DNA of 64,000 nucleotides from contig NC_134277.1 in NCBI RefSeq assembly GCF_949628215.1, positions 127,395,463 to 127,459,462 on the forward strand, in the 5' to 3' direction. The DNA is from Phalacrocorax aristotelis. Taxonomy: Eukaryota; Chordata; Aves; Suliformes; Phalacrocoracidae. The position numbers and the translations under genes were made by a program. The notes beneath the pieces are model-generated. The model made no database searches. It was given only the letters and a program-made list of their open reading frames with translations, and was not told where the DNA came from. Below, one piece after another: positions 26,101 through 37,700 of the stretch. Numbering within the stretch: the stretch's first letter is position 1; each line of letters starts with the position of its first letter.

Positions 26101-28879
26101 GATATATGTTAAATCCGCTACTTGCAAATTAAATGTTTAAAAAAGAAGTGCTGAATCAGGGAAAGATATAATATATTCTACTGTTTAAATTAAAAGGAGA
26201 GAATGAGCTAAATAATGAGCCTGAGCAGTTTTTCACTAGAAGAGCACAAGGAGGTGTTGGCTTACAGGTGCTGGCTTTTCATCTGGGAAGCTTCTGAGAA
26301 CGGGGACGCACTGATCCGGATCAAGTGGCAAGGGAATAACAACGTATTTGAGTCTGTAAAACGATGGTGAAAGGAGAGTCAGTTCTTCATTCATTCTACT
26401 AAATTTTGCTTATCAATATGTAAGCATCCATAGATGACGAAGTGGTCACATGCCCCATTCTGGTAAAGCTATGAAATCGTACATTCAGAGTGCGATCTGC
26501 CTTCCTGTATCACAAGCTGTTACGTTTCACACAGTTACTCACGTATTAAGTTAATTATTTGGCTATCAATAAATAATAACTTGTGTTTTGCCCCAGCACA
26601 TTTTCCAGAAAAGCATGACCTGAAGACATCAAGAAATGAAGAATTCATTACTTTGACAGTTTGTTCCAGTGGCTAATCCCCTTCAGTGCTAACTAATAGG
26701 TACCCAATTCTAATTTAAATTTATCTGGCTTTAACTTCCAGCCACTGTTTCACATTATGCTTTTTTGTCTTGATGGAAGAACCTTTATTGCTTTGTGTTT
26801 TCTCTCTAATGTACTCACACACTTTAGCCTGGTCACCTCTGTGTGGTCTAAACAAGAGGAGCTCAGTAACACCTACTAGCAGGTTAAGACCAGGATATCT
26901 TGGTTTTAGCTTTTTTTATGCACATTTTCCTGTTTTCCACACTAAAAACACAGGCACCTCTCTGTTCTCATTAATTTCTTTTTATCTGCACATTGACAAT
27001 TCACATTAGTCTATTTTAGGGGGTTTTTTTTGCTGTGGAATCAGACATTGGAGCTCTTGTTTTGCTGCTGTTTAGTACAAACATTAAATCCTCTTTCTGA
27101 GTCAGTCTCTGAGACAGACTCTTTCTGAGTCAGTGAGTATCCAGGAGCCAGTCTACAGAATGTGGACACAGTCTGCATTTTCATTTTACATTTAGTTGAC
27201 CTAAAATGCCATTCATTTGAATGAGTCCTAGTGCTTATTTTTAATCAGAATCTTGTACACTAGTAAACCGTATGCCTCATAAAAATATGTAATCTCTTTA
27301 TTTATGTTTGTTTGACAAGGCATACTTTCAGTAAAACTATTGTCACTAGCATTAATTATATTCCTCTCCATCAAGCTTTTATGACTGCAGTCCCATATCA
27401 ATGTTATTCATCTCTCTCCTGGAACTGTTGTCAGGCTAACCAGACAGTAATTACCTAGATTATCTCGCTTCTCTTCTTTTTCTTTGATATTTACATAATG
27501 TTAAAATCCTTTAAGTCTTGTGACATTTTCCTGGATTTGTGAAAAATTTACAGAAAAGAATTAAGATCTGTACAGTCAATATTTGTAGGACTCCAGGGTG
27601 TGGGTACATAGATTTAAATCAGATTTAAAAATTCTAAGTTTTCTGATATTGTATAATACCACTTAGCTATTAATAAACTGCAAAATGATGTAAACAGATC
27701 AGGCTTCTCTCCAAACACGGAACCCCAAAAATATTTATGAATATTTTATTTCTTTATCATCACTAACAAATGCGCAGTCTCAGCCACTAATTGACTTTGG
27801 GTTTCTCTTCTTACTAATGTAGTTAGAAAATTGTTACTTGTTTGTGTGAAACATAGTTATGGATTTTTCCCTGAAGTCTTCATCAATATTTTTATACTGC
27901 ACAATTTCTATCTCATACCAATATTTGTTTACTCCTTTTTCCACTTACTACGGTTTTTATTTCTAATTATTTTTTCTATTCACCACTGAGTCAGCACCAG
28001 GCTCTAAGTACAGCTGCTCTTTTTTTTTTTTGAGTTGCAGAGTTGTGACACTTTGTCTCATTTTATAGCAATTAAAGAGCTCCCTGTTTTCATTCCATTT
28101 TTTTCTACCTTTTTCTCAAGTCACGTCCTGTAATCTTAACGATAGAAAATAAACTATGATTTCAAAGTATATACAGCAGGAAGCAAAAGATATAGAAAAC
28201 AGTTTGCAATTTCAAAGTCCAGTGGTCAGCTGCAGACAATAATTATGAAGGAACAAGTATTTAAAAGGAGACCAGGCAGTAGGTGGTAGAGGACAGTGTG
28301 AGATAACGCTGCAACACAGCCAGAAAGACTCTTAGCTCACATCCTCATTTTTGCAATTCAAAATGGTTCAACAGGAACCTAGGAACAGAAAATGTTTCCA
28401 TTCAGATTTAGATTTTACCTTTCATTAATGATGTTTCAATGTAAATAGCTAGGAAGAAGGAACTGATTTCATTCTAATTTAAATGTTTGGGGTACAAACA
28501 CTGAACACTGATTTCTTGAATTAGTATTCTTCCAGGGTGATAATATTATAAAAAATAATGGGGTAATACCTACCTTGGATTAGACGTGTTATAAAAAGAA
28601 TGACTAAAGGGATTTATCTTTGCATCCCAACCTCAAAAAACTCTCTTACATAAACACAGAAATGTTCATATTCAGAAGTGCAAAGGGACTGCTAACGTTC
28701 CAAGCCACTGATCAACTTCAAACAGCTCCATTAAAAATAAAAATCCTTTCACACACTGACTATGAAATCTTTGCCCCAAACGCCCCAGTTTTCCATGCAG
28801 TAAGTTATCCAGTGGCTCTAGTATTTTATCAGTGTTCTGCAATACATCCATATACAGCAGTTTTATATGAAAAAAAGGT

Positions 28880-28889
28880 GGGGGGGGGG
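28880..28889. repeat. Poly-G run (10 G)
   Basis: A ten-base G homopolymer is followed by a purine-rich GAGGGAAGGCAT stretch. Confidence 0.85.
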
Positions 28890-30660
28890 AGGGAAGGCAT
28901 GGGAAGGCATCAGAGAAGACTTCTTCGCTAAAAATTAGAGTTTGATATAAGCCTGCTTTTATTTTTTCCCATAAGATTTTGTATTTCACAGTCTCCACCC
29001 TCCTGTTTAAGAAACTGTAAACAGGCATTTTCTGGGTTACACTGAAACATGGGAGTCTTAAATATCTCTTCAGCTGCTTCCTAATGTTTGTTCCACAGGA
29101 AGGGAGTTAGTTCGTAGCATAGTGTGCTTTGTTGTACCTGCATCAGCAAAGCAGATAAGCTCAGCCTCTCTTCATCTGGAAAAGGGGCAGAGGAAGAGAA
29201 CCAGGAGACAGTGCGGTACTTAAGGATTATTGTGAAGATTTCAGGGAACAAGACAACAGTCAGGTAAGCAGAAAGGGCCGTCTACTAGTCATGTTCCTGT
29301 GCTGCTTCCCAAACTGCTCAACTGTGTGTAAGTACTTTCTCCAAAATAGCTTTTTTTTGGCTCCCAGCTGTGGGTTGGTATTTCTCACAGCAAACTGAAA
29401 TTCTCCTAAATTCTTTTATTATCGTTCCTGCTTAGCTATTAAAATCTCATTTTGGCACTGAAAAGCTCTGTCTTGGGTATGTTAACATACATTCAAGCCC
29501 TGGGTATTCCCTTCATGCAGAAGATGGCCCATCTCCAGCAGTTCTACCTGACAGCGCTTGGGCTGGTGTCATACTGAAGGAGCCAGCAGGGCTTTTTGCT
29601 GAAAACCTGGCTACCTATATACTTTGATTAAACAACAGTTCATTCCAGAGAGACCTCATCATATGGAAGGGCAGGCTCCTCCTGAGACCCTGTGTGTTTT
29701 TGGCTTTGGCAGATTCCTCTTTGGAATTCAGGGAGACAGAAGATACTTTTCAGATTGAAAGACATAATTTATAGGGTTTGGGGACTTTTCCTGGACTGCC
29801 TGCATTAGCAATAAGTAGAAGGCCTGCAGCTATAAGACTGATGGCACTAAATCAAAGCACCCACAAAGCTTCTAAAAGTACAATTCTTCTGTGAGCTTCC
29901 CGTGAGCACTTTCTCCCCTACCCTCAAGCTTCTTTCAGCATCTCTGTTTGGGGCTGAGCTTTTGGCACAGTTATTGACACACAGCTGTGTCAAGTTGCAA
30001 ATTGTGAACTAAAACTGTGGAAATACAAAATTAAAAGCTTGTTTATTACAGAGCTTCTTTGCTAGCATAGGGCATTGAAGCAAGTTGTCCTGTGACAGGA
30101 GAGCTAGTGCTTTTTCAGCGTCACTGGGAAAGTGAAATCCATGCCAAGCAACACAGTGCATCAAGCCCAGGAAGCTGCAGAAAAACTTCTCCTTTCATAG
30201 TTAAAATCCCAAACACTCTACAAAATCCCTGTGGCGTGTTGTTTTAAATGAGGTACTGCAAGAGTAGCAAAGAAAAGTGGGCATGCTCTACTAATGAGGG
30301 CAAATCGTGCCAGCCCTTTACAAAGAATAGCGTGTTTCCACCCACATCAAACCAGCTTTGCTTGATAGATGTGGAAAGAGAGGGAAGAAAGGCTACAGCA
30401 CTCTGTGCTGGTTTTGGCTGCAATAGAGTTAAATTTCTTCATAGTAGCTAGTCTGGGGCTACATTTTGGATTTATGCTGGAAAGTGCTGATAACACAGGG
30501 ATGTTTTAGCTACTGCTGAGCAGCGCTTACACAGAGCCAAGGCCTTTTCTGCCCCTCACCCCACCCCACCAGCGAGCGGGCTGGGGGTGCACAAGAGGCT
30601 GGGAGGGGACACAGCTGGGACAGCTGACCCCAACTGACCAAAGGGATATTCCACACCATA

Positions 30661-30683
30661 TGACGTCATGCTCTGTATATAAA
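30661..30683 (+). promoter_or_regulatory. CRE and TATA box inside the solo LTR
   Basis: A perfect CREB/ATF palindrome TGACGTCA is followed 7 bp later by TATATAAA. This spacing suits a U3 core promoter starting transcription near 30705-30715 on the plus strand, away from CA8. Whether it is active cannot be told from sequence. Confidence 0.7.
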
Positions 30684-30817
30684 CTGTGGGGAGTTGGCCA
30701 GGGGGCAGCGATCACTGCATGGGGACTGGCTGGGTGTCGGTCAGCAAGTGGTGAGCGGTTGCACCACTTGTTTTCCTGGGTTTTGTTTCTCTCTCTCTCA
30801 TTGTTTTCCTTTTCATT

Positions 30818-30880
30818 ACTATTTATTATTATTATTGTCGTTGCTGCTGCTGCTGCTGTTGTTGTTGTTATTTTATTTCA
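30818..30880 (+). repeat. ATT/GCT/GTT trinucleotide tract within the LTR
   Basis: Runs of ATT, then about five GCT units, then four GTT units, follow a T/C-rich stretch between the TATA box and polyadenylation signal of the LTR. It looks like local microsatellite expansion after or during the life of the element. Confidence 0.85.
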
Positions 30881-30883
30881 ATT

Positions 30884-30889
30884 ATTAAA
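30884..30889 (+). terminator. LTR polyadenylation signal ATTAAA
   Basis: ATTAAA sits about 200 bp after the TATA box, at the expected R-region position. A T-rich stretch follows (around 30910-30925), consistent with a functional LTR polyadenylation site. Confidence 0.6.
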
Positions 30890-31015
30890 CTGTTCTTATC
30901 TCAATCCACTAGTTTTCTTATTTTTGCTCCTCAGATTCTCTCCCCCTCTCCACCAGGGGAGGATGAGTGAGCGGCTGTGTGGTGCTTGGTTGCCGGCTGC
31001 GGTTAAACCATGACA

Positions 31016-34000
31016 CACTGTTTATGCCTTTCTACTCACCTCGGACTGGCATCTTGTAGAGGCTGTGGATCATACTGGGTCTGTTCTTGCCCTCATTGAA
31101 AAACGACAATGTTTTGTGTGAGAGTTGGATTGCCTAGGGGTAAAATGGCAGTGTTCAGATTTTCTCCACACATAACATGGTCTTAGTTTACATCGCGGTT
31201 CACTTTAACAGCAACATGATTAGCAACAATAACGTTGTTCATTAGGTTCAGGAGTTAAGAAACCCTTTGTTGTGAATGATAATATTTTAGAATTACTATT
31301 TCGGGATATTTATATGCAGATTCAGACAGTGCTGCAGTCTGAATGGAGAGCATCCATTTGGCGGATTCCAGCTTATCAGTAGTTTTGTGACTCTAATAGC
31401 ATTCAATTAAAGCAGAATTTTTTTCTAGTATTAGGCCTTTTTTCATAAGTACTTCCTCTGGTAATTTAATAAATCATTCCTTATATCCTTGTGTTTATAT
31501 TCCCATATAAACTGCATCCATCAGAGTTGATGATAGTGCAACAGTGCATGCTGTAACTTCCAAAGAGCTGGCATCTCACACCCTGATTAGCAGAAATGTA
31601 TCTAGAAGTTATAAGTGCCTTTCTAAAGATATGTACAACATCTTCCTGTGACTTATTCACTTCCTGTTTTCCTTCAAAAGCAGCTGAAAGAGGCACTCTG
31701 CACCTGCTTTCTCCTTGTACTGACATCTGTTTCTAAATGAGAAAGGAGGCAATGAATGTTAAGCTGAAGGGACTTATTTTATTTATGATTGCAAAGATTC
31801 TTGGCTTGAAAAATCAGTTCAGTTCCAGTGCCTTTCACCTTCCATGCTAAGCAGGGAGACAAAGAGAGCATTCACAGAAACAACACATGTGACATGGGGT
31901 AGTCTAATGGCATTAGAACAGTTCAGTGAAGCATTAATTAATTTACAGTGATGACAGCACAACAGTGCTAGGATCTAATCTGCTCTGTGGTAAGTGGTTT
32001 TCATAAGAAACCTCAAACACAAATAGCCAGTCAGGACTCTTAACTAAAATCTTCTGTTTTCTGACAAAACATGATCAACTATTTTTCTTTTGAAACCAGT
32101 AGACGTTCCCTTGCTTGCAGCATCGCTGGTGTTTCTCCAGTCCATGTCATCTCTCAGGCAGTTCTCACCAAGCTCAGATGAGACTTCAGCATCTGATATT
32201 TCAAATACATTTTTGCCAATAATCTCCTGTGCTTCATGACGCTAGCCTCAGCAGCTTGGAACTGAGGTCCAGAAAAAAGCCCTGCACAGAGAATTAGGTA
32301 GTATGATCTTGTCCATAATCCATACCTGTAATCAAACTTTATATTCATATCCTTTCCTTCACCATCATACCTCCTTGCTGTCACTCTTCTGTGCCTACTG
32401 TGTTTGGGTGAGGTGGACATATAAGGTGTTAAATCAGATATCAGCAAGGATCTTGAGACGAGGAAAGATGTGAGCACTGGTTGTTTACACAAGATCTTAT
32501 CCTGCCTCACTGACATCAAAAAGGTTATTACCATTGACTTAAATGTGCATGGTGATGGAAACAGCAACCTCTGCTGGACTGCCCATTTCCAGAATCCTAG
32601 AGAGGAAGGTGTTGGCATTGAGGAGATAAATATGTGGGGGAGCTTCTCTTCACATTCTGCCAGGAAGGGTGGTTACACATTCGTATCCACAAAATTATTC
32701 ACAGGGTTTGTAATTTCATTGTAGACATTCCCCCATAAGCAGAACTAGGAGTTCTGTACTTGAAGTAAAGTGAAGCAAAGTAAAAGTACTTCCAGTATTT
32801 CTTAAATGACTGTGTTCTTAAATATATCCCATGACATTGCCCTGAAGAAATAGGTGTTCTTCCAAATGCTACAAAGATACATATTCTAAATCACATTCTC
32901 ACTTCCCAGGAAAATGGGAAATGAAACTATACTGGAAACAGGCAAGGAGACCAAAGAGGAGGAAAAGTGCCCATCTCTGTAAGTTTTCGGGGATCTGCCA
33001 AATCTCACTGAAAATGGATTTCAGTTACTTAGATGAAGGCAGGCTGGAGTGGGAAAAGATGACAGTACGTGGAGAAACACTGCAGTCTGTGGTGCTCCTA
33101 CATCATGGATAAATAAAATGAAGCTTGCCTTACTTTAATTTTCTCCAGTACTAATACCACTGAAACCAAGCAGTGTGCGTGCAGTGCAGACCAGCTAATT
33201 GCAGAAACACCCAAAGGTCTGGGAAGACTGATATAGCACAGCAAAAGCCTTTGTGATCAGTACCCAAGTCAGCAAGGCCAAAGGTAAGTTTCATAGCAGC
33301 TAGAGTTTAGTAGTACACCAGTAAGATGTATGACTGTGCTCCAGATGCACTGTAGCAGTTTTCTTACTAAAACAAAAAAAAAAGTGGCTCTAAGGACATT
33401 GTCATGAGAGAGGAACTACAGAAGCAAAGCAGAACAGAAGCGCATCCACAGAGCTTTTATTTACTCCCCAGACTGCTTGTCAATTGATTTCAGTGGGCCT
33501 TGTCATGTAAGCAGGGATTGCTGGGAGAAGACAAATCTGTCCTTTTTCTATCAGAAATGCTTTGAGAATCAGATTTACCAAAAAAAAAACCAAAAAAGAT
33601 TATATAGGATCAATTGCCTTCATTATCTGTATTTTAGTAATATTATTAGCTCTAAATCAGAGGACAGTTTCATATGGAACTACATTCTTATTAATATCAC
33701 AACATCCTCATCCCCTCACCAGTTATCATGTTCATTCATCATATGCTGGAAATTGTAATAAAATTATCTAACTGGAGACTAATGGCATGGCTGAATCTTT
33801 CACTTTTTTGTATGTTCTGTTAGCTCATTTTTATCTTCCTTTGTTTTTTAAAATTTTTTGTCGTCAAATTGTATTGCAGAGCACAGAATGTTTTTCTGGT
33901 CTTTACCATGTCTCATACATTAAAAATGCATTAGGGAAGATATCAACTACCTCGATGTTCTCTTTCCCTCATAGCCACTGTAAATAAGACTCAGTAATGC

Positions 34001-34835
34001 ATTAGTCCTAAACAGAGTAAGTGGTGGTTCCTCATTTATTAAAAATTAAGGCCAAAACTTACTATTAAAAGGATAATGTAGAAAAAAAGTATTGTTTGCT
34101 CCATATGCTTGATGTTCAAAATAATTCTTGATGATAGTAGTCATAACAGTAATAGGAAGCTGAAGGAAAAAATAAAATGACCTTGTCTAATTCAAACCTG
34201 GGAAGAAAATGAGTTTTCCTGAACAACCAAAAACTGCTTTCAGAAGTGTTTTTATCTCTGTGGAATTGGTGCAAAAGTCATGCTGTTACATATTCCTTCT
34301 GTTCAGTACCTAAAATGCTGGGGGAGATATTTTTTCACACATATTCCCAGCCCTGCTCTATTCCCTTTGTGCTTTGTGGGATCAGCACAAAAGGTCTAGA
34401 AAGTAGGCTGGAAAAATCAGCTGTGGGTTCTCCTTGAGAGAAGGGCTCTCCAGCTGCTGCAGTGCCAGCACAGCCAGCTGTCCCCACCAGCAGCTCGCTC
34501 CTCCTGTCCAGCACACTGGGCGGACCAAGGTCATGATGCTCACTGTGCTCCTTACCTGGGGATGGGACAACCCAGCCCCTAAGGACTGCAGCTGGTGAGG
34601 AGTGGCAAAGTGTCCACCATCTTCCCCAGATCAGGTGCCAAAAGGTCCCTTCTGTCTCCCTGTTTGGATGTCAGGATGCTGCATGCACCTACATCCCACA
34701 GGTTTATAGAGCAATTCTTTCCAACAGAACTTATTAACAGCAGCCGAGAATGACTAACCATGCCTGTAGCATGGGGCTTCCTACAGAGAAGGAAGCTTTT
34801 AATTATATAATTTTTAGAATTACAAAAGCAATTAT
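31016..34835. other. Intergenic, no gene recognised
   Basis: About 3.8 kb lies between the LTR and the long CR1. A minus-strand frame of 154 codons (32154-32618) has no motif, no homology that I know and no splice context, so it is not called. A G+C-richer block occurs at about 34.43-34.70 kb without CpG-island character. Confidence 0.7.
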
Positions 34836-37700
34836 TTCACAGAATGGCTGAGGTTGAAAAGCACCTCTAGAGAAGATCTAGTCCAAATGCCCTGCTCAGT
34901 GCAGGGTCTTTACCTGACCTTGCTCAGGATTGCTCAAGGCCATGTCCCATTAGGTTTTGAGTATCTCCAAGGATGGAGACTCTCTGGGCAACCTGTGCCA
35001 GTATTTAACCACCTCCAGAGTAGAAAAGGTTTTTTTTCTAATGTGTAAGTGGAATTTCCTGTATTTGAATTGCCCTATTGCCTCTTGTCCTTTCACAGGG
35101 CACCACTGAAAAGAGCATGGCTCCATCCTCTCTACTCTCCTCTGGTATTTATTCACATTGATGAGATCCTCCTGAGCCTTCTCTTCTGGCTGAACAGTCC
35201 TAGCTCTCAACCTTTCCTCATAGGAGGGACGCTCTAGTCTCTTAATCATCTTCATGTCCCTATGCTGGACTCTATCCAGTATGTCTACGTCTCTCATGTA
35301 CTGGGGAGCCCAGAACTGGACACTACTCCCGGTGTGGCCTCACTAGTACTGAGCAGAGGGACAGGATCATCTCTCTTAGCCTGCTGAAAACAATCCTCCT
35401 AATGCAGCCCTGGGGCTGTTGGCTTTCTTCATTTCTGGCCCGTGTTTAGCCTGGTGTTCACTAGGACCCCCAGGTCCTTTTTGTTAAAGATGCTCTCCAG
35501 CTGGTTGAACCCACCACTTGGTACCTGGCGTTGTTCTTCTCCAGGGGCAGACCTTAGCATTTCCCTCTGTTGAATTTCACGAGGTTCCTGTCAGCCATTT
35601 CTCCAGCCTGTTGAAGTCCCTCTGGATGGCAGCAGAAACATCTGGTGAAGCAGCCACTCCTCCCTGTTTTGTATCATCTGCAAATCTACTGAGGGTGTAC
35701 CCTGTCCCACCAACATACCATAAAGCAACTTATGAAGATGTTAAACAGTGTTGGTCCCAGTGTCAACCCCCTGTGTACACCTCTGGTGTTTGGCCTCCAG
35801 ATGGACTTTTTATGGCTCATCACAATCCTTTCAGCCCAGCAGTTCAGCCAGTTTTCAGTCCAGCTCACTGTCCTTTTACCCAGACTGTACTTTGTCAGTT
35901 TTCCAGTGAAGATGTTAAGGCAGACAGTGTCAAAAACCTTGCTAAACTCAAGATAAACTACATCTACTGCTCTCCCCTTATGCACCATGCAAGTCATCTT
36001 GTCATTGAAGGCTACCAGACTGGTCAAGAATGATTTTCCCTTCCTAGACCCATGCTGACTACTCCTAATAACCTCTTGTACTTCATGTGTTTGCAGGTGG
36101 CAGCCAGGATTAGTTGCTCCATCTCCTCCCCAAGGACTGAGGTAAGACTGACCTGCCTGTAGTCCCTTCTTGAAGAAAGGAGCAGCATTTGCATTCTTCT
36201 AGTCCTCAGGAAACTTCCCTGATTGCCATGGCCTTTCAAAGATTATTGAGAGTGGATTTGCAGTGACATAGGCCAGCTCCCTCAGCCCTTGTGGTTGCAT
36301 CCCATCAGGTCCCATGGACTTGCGTGTGTCCAAGTTGTTTAAGTGTTCCCTAACCTGGTCCTCCTCCAACAATAGTAATTCTTCCTTGTTTCAGATATTC
36401 CTGTAGGTCTCAGGGGCCTGGGATTCCCAAAGTTCAGTTTTGACAGTAATGACCAATGAGAAAAGGGTATTGAGAGGCTGTGGAGTCTCCTTTTCTGGAT
36501 ATATTCAAAACCCACCTGGATGTGTTCCTGTGTACCCTGCTCTAGGTGTGCCTGCACAAGCAAGGAGGTTGGATGTGGTCTCCAGAGGTCCCTTCCAACC
36601 CCTACCATTCTGTCATTCTGTGATTCTGTGAGTACATTGGCCTTTTCTGTGTCCTCTGTCACCAGGTGCCCTGACTCATTTAACAGTGGGCACACATTTT
36701 CCCTAGTCTCTCTTTTGCTGTTGATGTACCTATAGAAACCTCTCTCTTGTCTTTCACATCCCTCACCAGATTCAACTCCAGGCAGGCTTTGGCTTTCCTA
36801 AGTGGATCCCTGCATCCTTGGCCAGTGTCTCTATATTTCTCTATATCACCTAACCCTACTTCCACCTCTCAAATGTCTCTTTTTCTATCTTTGAGTTTTG
36901 TCAAAAGCTTCTTGTTCATCCATGCAGGCCTCCTGCCACCTTTGCTTGACTTCTGGCATGTGGGGATGGACTACTCTTGGGTCTGGAGGAGGTGATCCTT
37001 GAAAATCAGCCAGCTCTCCTCCTCTCTTCTTCAGAATGGTCTCACATGGGATTCTTCCAAGCAGGCCCCTGAACAGGCCAAAGTTTGCTTTCCTGATATC
37101 CAGGGTTGTTAACCTGCTGTTTGCGTTCTCTCAGTATCCTGAGCTCAACTTCCCATGGTCAAGGTGGCCAGGGATGTCCCTGACCTTCACATTTCCAACC
37201 AGTTCTTCTTTGTTTGTAAAAATCAGGTCCTACAGAGCATCTCCCTTCTTCATTTCCTCAACCCCCTTTGTCAGAAAATTGTCATCAGTGCACTCCAGAC
37301 ACCTCCTGGATTGCTTTTGCCCTGCTGTGTTGCCCCACCAAAAGATATCAGGGTTGATAAAGGCTTGTGTGAAGACCTGGGCCAGAGAACATGAAATTTC
37401 TTCCAGTTGTCTGAAGGAGGCCTGATCTGCTTATTCTACCTGATCAGGCAGACTGAAGCAGACACCCACACCAATGTCATCCATGTTGGTCTGCCAGCCA
37501 GCCCAGACCGATAAGCTCTCAGCTGGCTCATGGCAGAGCTCCATGCATCCCTGCTTCTCTCCAAAATACTGGGCACCTCTCCCTCCTCACCATCCCATCC
37601 TGTCCTTCCCAAAGAGTCTGTATCCAGCCATTGCAGCACTCCAATTGTATGAGTGGGATTTGCCCATTAATCAGAGATTTCTAAATTGTAGGCTCCATCT
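34836..37700 (-). mobile_element. Long decayed CR1 LINE (endonuclease to 3' end), interrupted by a nested CR1
   Basis: Read on the minus strand, from about 37.7 kb down to 34.84 kb, the sequence follows CR1 ORF2. Endonuclease-like pieces come first, such as GVCFSLPDQ near 37.45 kb and a remnant resembling FLECTDDNFLT near 37.3 kb. The linker resembling KANFGLFRGLLGRIP follows near 37.1 kb. Reverse transcriptase comes next, with VVYLEFSKVFDTV near 35.95 kb and a FADD box in a shifted frame near 35.67 kb. The CR1 3' UTR ends near 34.84 kb. It carries numerous frameshifts and stops and is inert. It is interrupted at about 36.46-36.63 kb by a plus-strand CR1 tail. It is the longest CR1 copy in the window, and the outer limit near 37.7 kb is approximate. 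Confidence 0.88.
36455..36632 (+). mobile_element. CR1 3'-end fragment nested inside the older minus-strand CR1
   Basis: This plus-strand segment begins near RGCGVSFSGYIQNPPGC and continues through the CR1 tail (GGTCTCCAGAGGTCCCTTCC, CCCCTACCATTCTG) to three ATTCTGTG-type terminal units. The host CR1 reading on the minus strand is interrupted near its LVTEDTEKANVL segment and resumes with VKTELWES on the other side. The insert is therefore a later insertion into an existing CR1, in the opposite orientation. Confidence 0.88.

Larger units (their letters stand above)
21053..30403. other. Intergenic, AT-rich, no gene recognised
   Basis: This is about 9.3 kb between the promoter-side CR1 and the solo LTR. 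Open frames are short (118 codons at most) and lack known motifs. The first 600 bp or so after the CR1 is somewhat more GC-rich, and the rest is AT-rich. I see only a 20-bp-period duplication and a poly-G run. Distal enhancers of CA8 could lie here but cannot be recognised by eye. Confidence 0.7.
30404..31015 (+). mobile_element. Solo LTR of an avian ERVL-type endogenous retrovirus
   Basis: The element starts TGTGCTGG and ends CCATGACA, so it has the TG...CA termini of an LTR. It is flanked by near-identical 5-bp duplications (cactc at 30399-30403, cactg at 31016-31020), as expected of ERVL integration. Internal signals in LTR order are a palindromic CRE TGACGTCA (30661-30668), a TATA box TATATAAA (30676-30683) and an ATTAAA polyadenylation signal (30884-30889). 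The opening and closing sequences match a common avian ERVL LTR family, as I remember it. No gag/pol sequence or second LTR lies nearby, so this is a solo LTR left by recombination between LTRs and encodes no protein. Confidence 0.9.

Noticed and set aside
28672-29028. Minus-strand 118-codon frame
   Set aside because: It crosses the poly-G run (translated as Pro) and has an overlapping open frame on the other strand. No known domain.
29242-29262. Possible micro-exon between TTTCAG and gtaagc near 29.24-29.26 kb
   Set aside because: It would be only about 19 bp long with a weak pyrimidine tract. A chance match is more likely.
32154-32618. Minus-strand 154-codon frame as a small gene
   Set aside because: About one frame of this length is expected by chance in 64 kb of such composition. 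It has no motif and no family resemblance.
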